Positions 58,176 through 64,000 of a stretch of DNA of 64,000 nucleotides are shown piece after piece (the first letter of the stretch is position 1; each line of letters begins with the position of its first letter). The stretch comes from Silene latifolia (taxonomy: Eukaryota > Streptophyta > Magnoliopsida > Caryophyllales > Caryophyllaceae). Location: assembly GCF_048544455.1 (NCBI RefSeq), contig NC_133526.1, positions 6,650,001 through 6,714,000 of the forward strand, given 5' to 3'. Position numbers and translations under genes: made by a program. Below the pieces are notes generated by a model. That model was given only the letters and a program-made list of their open reading frames with translations. It was not told where the DNA came from and searched no databases.

Positions 58176-59659
58176 CATCTTGAATTGTGATGTGTCACAT
58201 ACATATAATTAGTGAAAATAAAAATAAAATTTATGTTGTACAAAAGAATGTAAATGTCAATAAACTTTTTAGTTTCTCTCATATTTATAGCTATTAATAA
58301 TTAATAATTAATTTACTCTACTAATTTGACATCTAAATCCTTTCTTAGTTGATTTTTTGGCTTCCCTCTCCTCATTTATACTATCTATACACATTGTCTT
58401 ATTTTTGTCTACAATTATCATCATTTGCATTACCACAATGTTTGGACTTCTCTACCTTCAACACTTTTGAGATTTTATTTTGAAGATTTTTCATCTTTAA
58501 GCTTCCACACTCAATTCAAAATTATTTGGTTCACATAAAATCCTAATTGAATTAATCATTTCAACTTGACTTTATAACAACTTTACGTAGCTACAATATA
58601 TTTTATATTCTTATTTAATTGCACTCATTCTACGAATTAAATTAATCTGTTTTTGATTTACATTTCATTATTATAGTTTGATTGACTTTTTATTTTTTGA
58701 CAGGTACTCCATCCTTATATACTATGTAGTATTTATAATTACATATAGTAGTATACATCTCAATGAAGCCACATAAGACATTACATCCGCCAATTCTTGG
58801 AAGATTTTTTGTCAAAAGTTTGTGAATTCTACCCAGTTTATCTTCGTTGCACGTAACACCTTTTTTTTCCTTAATTTTTTTTGTTAAGACTTCAATTAGT
58901 CACAAATCAAATAACTCAACGTGTGTAAAAGATTATACGAGTAAGTCAATAAGCTTAGACATTTTTGCCAATATAATTTAAGGAGATATTTTTAAGTTGT
59001 AGCTAATTATTTTTACAATGTATAAGAATGTTTATTTATTTATATTTTTGATTGAACAAAGTGGAAGCGCCTATGTGACATATTGTATAAACTAAATATT
59101 TGTTATGTGTGTCATTCATAAGATGCATAACTAATTTTGCTCATTTTTACCAATAATTGTTCGAAATTCTAAAGTTATACTCTTTTACTTCACTCTCTTA
59201 CTATTTTCCATAAATCTATTATACGCAAAAATAATTTGTGACACAAATTTTTTGCTTATTTGGTGTTACAGGGCATTCTACATATTTTTAAAATATGACA
59301 GAAATTTTTTTAAAAGTATAAAATCCATTGAAATTGAGGGAATATAAAATTGTTGTAATATACAAGTATATCCATTATTAGGTACTGAAAATTTAGTTCG
59401 TACTTGCAACACATACACAATAATTTTAAAATGTTACCTTACGCAACTTTTTTTTTTTTTTATCAAATATGCAATTATTTTCACTATCCATCTATAATTA
59501 CAGGTGTAAAAACTCGAATTCATTTAATCAATAAAGTGAAATTAAACTAACACTTAAATATTTGTTGGTTAAGAAAAATATTTGTATTGCATAATCTTTA
59601 AGCCGATTAAAACAATAAATTATTAACGATCCCGTGATTTTCACGGGCTCTAAAACTAG
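58048..59659 (+). mobile_element. Candidate inner Helitron, ~1.6 kb
   Basis: The duplicated 5' terminus at 58048/58112 plus the hairpin-CTAG end at 59659 form a complete non-autonomous Helitron. It may be nested in the larger region or share its 3' end. No coding sequence. Confidence 0.5.
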
Positions 59660-59696
59660 TTATAGCATTAAAATGCCTTAGGAAACCAACTTGTTT

Positions 59697-60757
59697 AAAC
59701 ACAATTCTTGTTTCTGACGAACAGTATCCGCCACAAACTTCTGACAAGTCAAATATCAGCTACATGCGTAAATAAAGACAAGTTATTTGTGGATCTCTAG
59801 GCATTCTAAGTTTCTAACTTTTGTCTTGTTTACCCATATTACCATATGGGTAATATTTCACCCATTATAAGTTTGTGACGAATAGAAAGACTTCCTGCTT
59901 TTTTTAATTATCTAGTAAGACAGTCGAACAATATAGCCCCATGGTTTTATACAACTATGTAGGGGTGAACAAAAAGTGGCCCAGGCCGTTAAACCGGACC
60001 GACCCGGTCTGGTGGGCCCGGTCCGAACCAGACCGGATACATACAGGTTCGGTCTCCGGGTTCTAAAAAATATGGTGACCGGTCCGGTCCACATTAAAAA
60101 AAACTTAATTTGCCTTGTAAAGTGGTACCGGTCCAGTCCAAACCCGGTAAAAATCAGGCCTAAAGGGTTCCGGTCTGGTCCAGGTCCCCTTCTAACTGGT
60201 CCGGTCCCCAGTCTTGGGTTTGGTGGTTAGCCGGTCGCCGAGTTCATCCGGTCCGGTCCCGGTTTTAGACCCGTGAACACCCCTACAACTCTGACTTTGT
60301 TTTGCTCTTATGGCTCCCTTACCACTATAAAGAATTAAAGATACAGTATTTGTGCAAATACCGGTTTTGGATATACTATTAACTACGTAAATAAAATCTT
60401 ATCTAAAAAATGAAGATCAGAAGAAGGTGGTGAAAGTAGCATAATATGAAATGAATGGGACCTAAGTGAAGGACAAGGATGGAACATATTCCGAAGAATG
60501 ATATTGGGTGGGCAACTCAAATAGAAGATAGGTTATAAGATTTGCATCAAATTTCACTGGTCTCCCTTGTGACGGGTTATTATTTATGGCGGATATTTTA
60601 TGAGTAAAAATGGTAACAAAATGGGTTAGTGGAGAAAGGGGACCACATGAATAATGTTGCAGAGAGAGAAAAAGTGGATACTTTGTGAGATAAAATGGTA
60701 TCCGTGACTCAAGAGTGACGGATATGTTATGTCACAAACAAGAATTTGTGCAAATTT
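59697..60757. mobile_element. TIR element (Mutator-like MITE?) with inserted hAT
   Basis: The left end ACAATTCTTGTTTCTGACGA and the inverted right end ACAAATTCTTGTTTGTGACA, each followed by ...TATCCG(C/T)CAC, form a ~35-bp diverged TIR. Target duplication is not clear, so the superfamily is open. The interior is non-coding. Confidence 0.5.
59960..60285. mobile_element. hAT MITE, 326 bp, TSD CAACTATG/CAACTCTG
   Basis: The ends are TAGGGGTGAACAAAAAGTGG and, inverted, TAGGGGTGTTCACGGGTC. The 8-bp flanks (59952-59959, 60286-60293) match at 7 of 8. The interior is made of GGTCCGGTCC-like repeats. Confidence 0.85.
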
Positions 60758-60849
60758 CAATCCCTAATCATTACTTCAACCCATTAACCATACAATTTTG
60801 AATATTTCCACTCAACATTCTTATTTTCATTCCTAATTCCTATTCATTA

Positions 60850-61107
60850 CTCCCTCCATTCAACTCCACACTACCATTATCTATTTTGTACACTATTCAT
60901 AGTTAAACATTCAATTTCAATTTTCTCCCAATACATAAGTGAAAATATATTCATGTGAGATCTTGTTTTATTTGTCGTTACGAGTACATTAAGAATATCT
61001 AACTTTTATATTTTTTGCAAATACGTAGCTAACGATATTTAGCGCGTAAAAGACGCGTTGGCAAACGTGAAAAAAGAAAGTGGTAGTGTGGAGTTGAATG
61101 GAGGGAG
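60850..61107. mobile_element. Stowaway MITE, 258 bp, TSD TA
   Basis: The ends CTCCCTCCATTCAACTCCAC match perfectly at both sides, flanked by TA (60848-60849, 61108-61109). It is the intact relative of the split copy at 42500-48025. Confidence 0.93.
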
Positions 61108-61109
61108 TA

Positions 61110-61670
61110 TAACATTGATTTCTGAATTAATATCTCTCGACATTGGTGCTTCACACTAGCCCACCTATTGTTGTCTACTTTAGTCGTCATACATGGTCAT
61201 GTATCAATGTGTACATTGAGATTACACCACAATGGGTTATTGGGCCAGTAATTCTCCTTTAAAACGGGTGAAATTTGCTTTAAATTAAACAGAAAAAATT
61301 TAATCATTTTATTATTAGAAAGTTACTACTAGTAGTTTATTATTAGAAAGTGATAATTTTATTGCAATTTTTATCAATAAATGATCATTTTCAATTATAA
61401 AATAATGATATTTTTCGTCTCAATTATAAAATTACTACTAGTTTATTACGAGTATTAGAAAGTGATAATTTGTGTTGTGTCATTGCCTTGTGACAGATTT
61501 CTGGGGACATAGGTTGTGTTACTATCGACTGTATTATGATACTGAATATCAATTAATGAAAAATATTAAATTTGAGAACATTTTTCGGAAAATTAAAGAA
61601 TTAACATATTAAAAGAGATTTTTCTAATTGAAATGTACGACTATTTTCGGTACGAAAAATTCTTGTGTCC
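61110..61670. other. AT-rich non-coding
   Basis: No gene. Between 61300 and 61460 short direct repeats of TTATTAGAAAGT(G/T)A occur. Confidence 0.45.
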
Positions 61671-61678
61671 ACTAGGAG

Positions 61679-61860
61679 CAGTGGTGGAGCTAGGGGGGGG
61701 GGGGGGCTAGCAGGGGCGGTCGCCCCCCCTGGCGGATGAAATTTTCGAAGTTTTTAGTTAAATTTTTCGAAATTTTTTCGGGGTGCTTTATGAAATTAGT
61801 CGTTCGCCCCCCCTAAAATTTTTCGCCTCCCCCTAAGTTCAAATCCTGGCTCCGCCACTG
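61679..61860. mobile_element. hAT MITE, 182 bp, 8-bp TSD ACTAGGAG
   Basis: The left end CAGTGGTGGAGCTAGGGG and the inverted right end CAGTGGCGGAGCCAGGATT are flanked by ACTAGGAG on both sides (61671-61678, 61861-61868). A G15 run and CGCCCCCCC tracts lie inside. Confidence 0.93.
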
Positions 61861-62152
61861 ACTAGGAGGACCGTACTCCTTATACATAAGCCTTTATAAT
61901 ATTTCATTTGATGGATTGACTTTAGGTATAAGGACTAAGGAGGATGGTTCTTCCGGAGGAACACACGAATTTTTCGGCACACTTGATAGTTTGATACGGA
62001 GTATATCCAAGATTTGTCACTGGGCTTAGTGGGCTATTGGGGTACTTTCAGCCTCCCGACATCTATTGTGCCCATAAGCTATTTGGTAGTGCTTGGACAA
62101 AAGAGGAAACTATTTTTCTCCCAAAACATGTTGTACGGACTCGTCTATATCT

Positions 62153-62263
62153 TTTTTTTTTTTTTTTTTAAATGAGTGTATTATGTTGCGGGTAATAATC
62201 GAACTTCCAACTTTACGGTTGGGGTATAAAAGTCTTACCATTTGATCTAACTACGAACTTGTT
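62153..62263 (-). mobile_element. tRNA-derived SINE, - strand
   Basis: Read on the minus strand: an A-box-like TAGATCAAATGGTAAGAC, a B-box-like GAAGTTCGATTATTAC, ~25 bp more, then a poly(A) seen as T18 at 62152-62169. TATATCT flanks it (62146-62152, 62264-62270). This is the layout of a short plant SINE. Confidence 0.75.
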
Positions 62264-62386
62264 TATATCTCAGGTGGGACGTCTATGAATCCAAGTAATT
62301 AGTACGTCATGTAAATAAGGTGTCTCATAGTTTACCTAAAACAGTTATGAGTTTGTAATTTTCCATAATTTTACAGTCGGGATGTA

Positions 62387-63494
62387 GCAAATTAACCCCA
62401 TAACTTATGAACTATGTGCAAATCAGCACCCTAAGTTTCACTTATAGCAAATTAGCCCCATAACTTTCCAAAAATGTGCAATTAAGCACAAATCAAGTTT
62501 TTTTACCATTTTTTTAACTAAAACCTATTGTTTTCTATTATAAAAACTATTATAAATATATTTTTTAAATAATTAAATATACGGAGTAGTATTTACATAT
62601 TCAACGAAAAATGCGAACCAATTTTAATATAAAAAAAATTGGACATATAACTTTTTATTGTAACATCATTAACAATTCTCGTATTATGAACATCTTTCGC
62701 CAAAATAAATTTAAAAAATATTGAACATGTTTTGTTTTTGTTCCGGGTGTAATTCCAGAGCAAGTTTCGTTACCACCCGTGGCTAGTAGAATAATGTCTT
62801 GAGTTGAACCCTTCTTGCCTTTATCGTTCCTCTCGGCCTTTCCTGCAACAATGAACGAACTGAGGGCTTGGCTTTGTGCCAAGCGTACTCACTTCGACGC
62901 TCAAGTCAGTAAACCTAAAGGATTAAGTTGTGTCACTTGGCTAGGTATGTATTGTAGAGAGATAAGGAAGATATTACTAGATGAATAGTGTATTTAGGTT
63001 AAGTTGTGGGATCCTTTCCTCAATGAAGGTTGAGGAGTATTTATAGGCTTTCACCTTTTGTCACGTAGTGGCCAAGTGGCCAAGTTGCTAGCAGGTGGAA
63101 AGACTGATCTACCCCTTGGCCGGGGGACCTATGGCAGGCCGGCGGGCCATGTTGACTCACCGCCAAGGGGTCTTGGATATGAGTACGCGGGTATGTGTCC
63201 CGGCTGGCAGGTTGTCACGCCGAGACCCATGCTAACAGGCCGATGGGATGCATCGGCTAGGCTGTCGAAGTCGTTGACTTGCTGTGGATATCTTTGACCT
63301 TGTTCAATATGTTGACTTGGTCAGCGGTGCAGAATATGCCCCATCAGTTTTAATAAACAAGAATTTTAGGATTAAAACCTAATCAATAATTTTGAATTTC
63401 AATAATACTAAAATATTAATGAGCAAATTTTATTCTTAAAAATAAGTTATGTGGTTAATTGCACATTAAGAGAAACTTATGTGGTTGATTTGCT
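62387..63494. mobile_element. TIR element split by solo LTR
   Basis: The left end TGTAGCAAATTAACCCCATA and the inverted right end TGTAGCAAATCAACCACATA form a terminal inverted repeat. A second left-side relative (AGCAAATTAGCCCCATAACT) follows at ~62448. A target duplication is not evident, so boundaries are approximate. Confidence 0.5.
62739..63347 (-). mobile_element. Solo Tat LTR, 609 bp, TSD GTTTT
   Basis: The inverted ends are TGTTCCGGGTGTAATTCC at the left and CAGAATATGCCCCATCA at the right, the complement of the LTR at 56924-57486. GTTTT flanks both sides (62734-62738, 63348-63352). One LTR with its own duplication marks recombination between two LTRs of a full element. Confidence 0.92.
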
Positions 63495-63499
63495 ACATT

Positions 63500-63551
63500 T
63501 AGGCTCCGTTTGGCACGACACTTCAGGTAGCTTATTTGACCAAAATAGCTT
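63500..63551. other. Start of a TIR-type element cut by the next LTR
   Basis: TAGGCTCCGTTTGGCACGAC resembles ends of common plant DNA transposons. It is interrupted ~45 bp later by an LTR, so identity is open. Confidence 0.3.
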
Positions 63552-64000
63552 TGTTCCGGGTGTAATTCCAGAGCAAGTTTCGTTACCACCCGTGGCTAGT
63601 AGAATAATGTCTTGAGTTGAACCCTTCTTGCCTTTATCGTTCCTCTCGGCCTTTCCTGCAACAATGAACGAACTGAGGGCTTGACTTTGTGCCAAGCGTA
63701 CTCACTCCGACGCTCAAGTCAGTAAACCTAAAGGATTAAGTTGTGTCACTTGGCTAGGTATGTATTGTAGAGAGATAAGGAAGATATTACCAGATGAATA
63801 GTGTATTTAGGTTAAGTTGTGGGATCCTTTCCTCAATGAAGGTTGAGGAGTATTTATAGGCTTTCACCTTTTGTCACGTAGTGGCCAAGTGGCCAAGTGG
63901 CTAGCAGGTGGAAAGACTGATCTACCCCTCGGCCGGGGGACCTATGGCAGGCCGGCGGGCCATGTTGACTCACCGCCAAGGGGTCTTGGATATGAGTACG
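63552..64000 (-). mobile_element. Tat-family LTR, cut by window edge
   Basis: It starts TGTTCCGGGTGTAATTCC and follows the solo LTR sequence closely to the window end, in the same orientation. Whether it is a solo LTR or the 3' LTR of a full element lying to the right cannot be seen. Confidence 0.88.

Larger units (their letters stand above)
52081..59659 (+). mobile_element. Helitron region carrying a Tat retrotransposon fragment
   Basis: A decayed 5' end (TTTATAAAATACTATTAAAA for TCTATAAAAT...) begins at 52081. A second, intact one (TCTATACAATAATATAAAAA after A) begins at 52935. The 3' end is the stem CCCGTGA/TCACGGG (59630-59647) with CTAG at 59656-59659 followed by T. The 52081-52935 part matches the 5' regions at 216-960 and 9014-20850. 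No Rep/helicase. Which 5' end pairs with the 3' end is uncertain, since further 5' termini occur at 58048 and 58112. Confidence 0.55.

Noticed and set aside
59960..60285. GC-rich GGTCCGGTCC repeats as a CpG-island promoter
   Set aside because: TIRs and an 8-bp target duplication show it is a hAT MITE.
62655..63695. Two related 72-75-codon minus-strand frames (MAQSQALSSFIVAGK...)
   Set aside because: Both lie in copies of the same Tat LTR; the frames diverge as soon as the LTR ends.

Overview
This is nuclear DNA of a flowering plant, and almost all of it is transposon debris. The evidence is spliced genes with GT-AG introns, AT-rich intergenic DNA and dense plant-type transposons: Helitrons, CACTA, hAT, Tourist, Stowaway, Mutator-like, Copia, Tat-type Gypsy, LINE and SINE. 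A eudicot is clear. A Caryophyllales genus such as Silene is only a guess, resting on a ~312-bp tandem repeat and a dual-RNase-H Tat element with tandem repeats before its LTR. Only one host gene looks intact: inositol phosphorylceramide synthase, 12 coding exons on the + strand at 31254-34706, 315 codons.

Layout. 1-6305: Helitron termini in both orientations plus a hAT element with a perfect 8-bp target duplication. 6306-7883: 3' end of a LINE and unassigned DNA. 7884-20850: a minus-strand Helitron whose 5'-terminal region is tandemly triplicated (1.35-kb units); the middle unit holds a 7760-bp CACTA element (10598-18357, GCA duplication) with a broken TNPD-like gene and a broken Ulp1-like protease gene. 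20857-27065: a second minus-strand Helitron containing a 3390-bp CACTA element (TCC duplication) and a SINE-like copy. 27072-30700: hAT and Tourist MITEs, then the gene's upstream flank. 31254-34706: the host gene. 35321-36585: Mutator-like element. 36941-38447: four ~312-bp tandem repeats, one carrying a hAT element.

38460-48054 is a nest of insertions. An old RNase-H coding tail was split by a Tourist-like element (itself holding a Stowaway), then by a 5'-truncated LINE, then by a Stowaway. That Stowaway was split by a Copia element, whose gag holds a 511-bp inverted-repeat insertion. Target duplications and the restored reading frame fix most of the order. 48055-52080 is non-coding, with a local duplication, a tRNA-like repeat and a Stowaway. 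52081-59659 is a third Helitron region carrying a 5'-truncated Tat fragment with a 7-copy tandem array and one LTR. 59660-64000 holds more MITEs, a SINE, a solo Tat LTR (GTTTT duplication) and the start of a second LTR.

No operons, CRISPR arrays or canonical tRNA/rRNA genes are present. The mobile elements are mostly dead, but several are structurally young: nearly identical Copia LTRs and perfect hAT and CACTA target duplications. All boundaries were read by eye.
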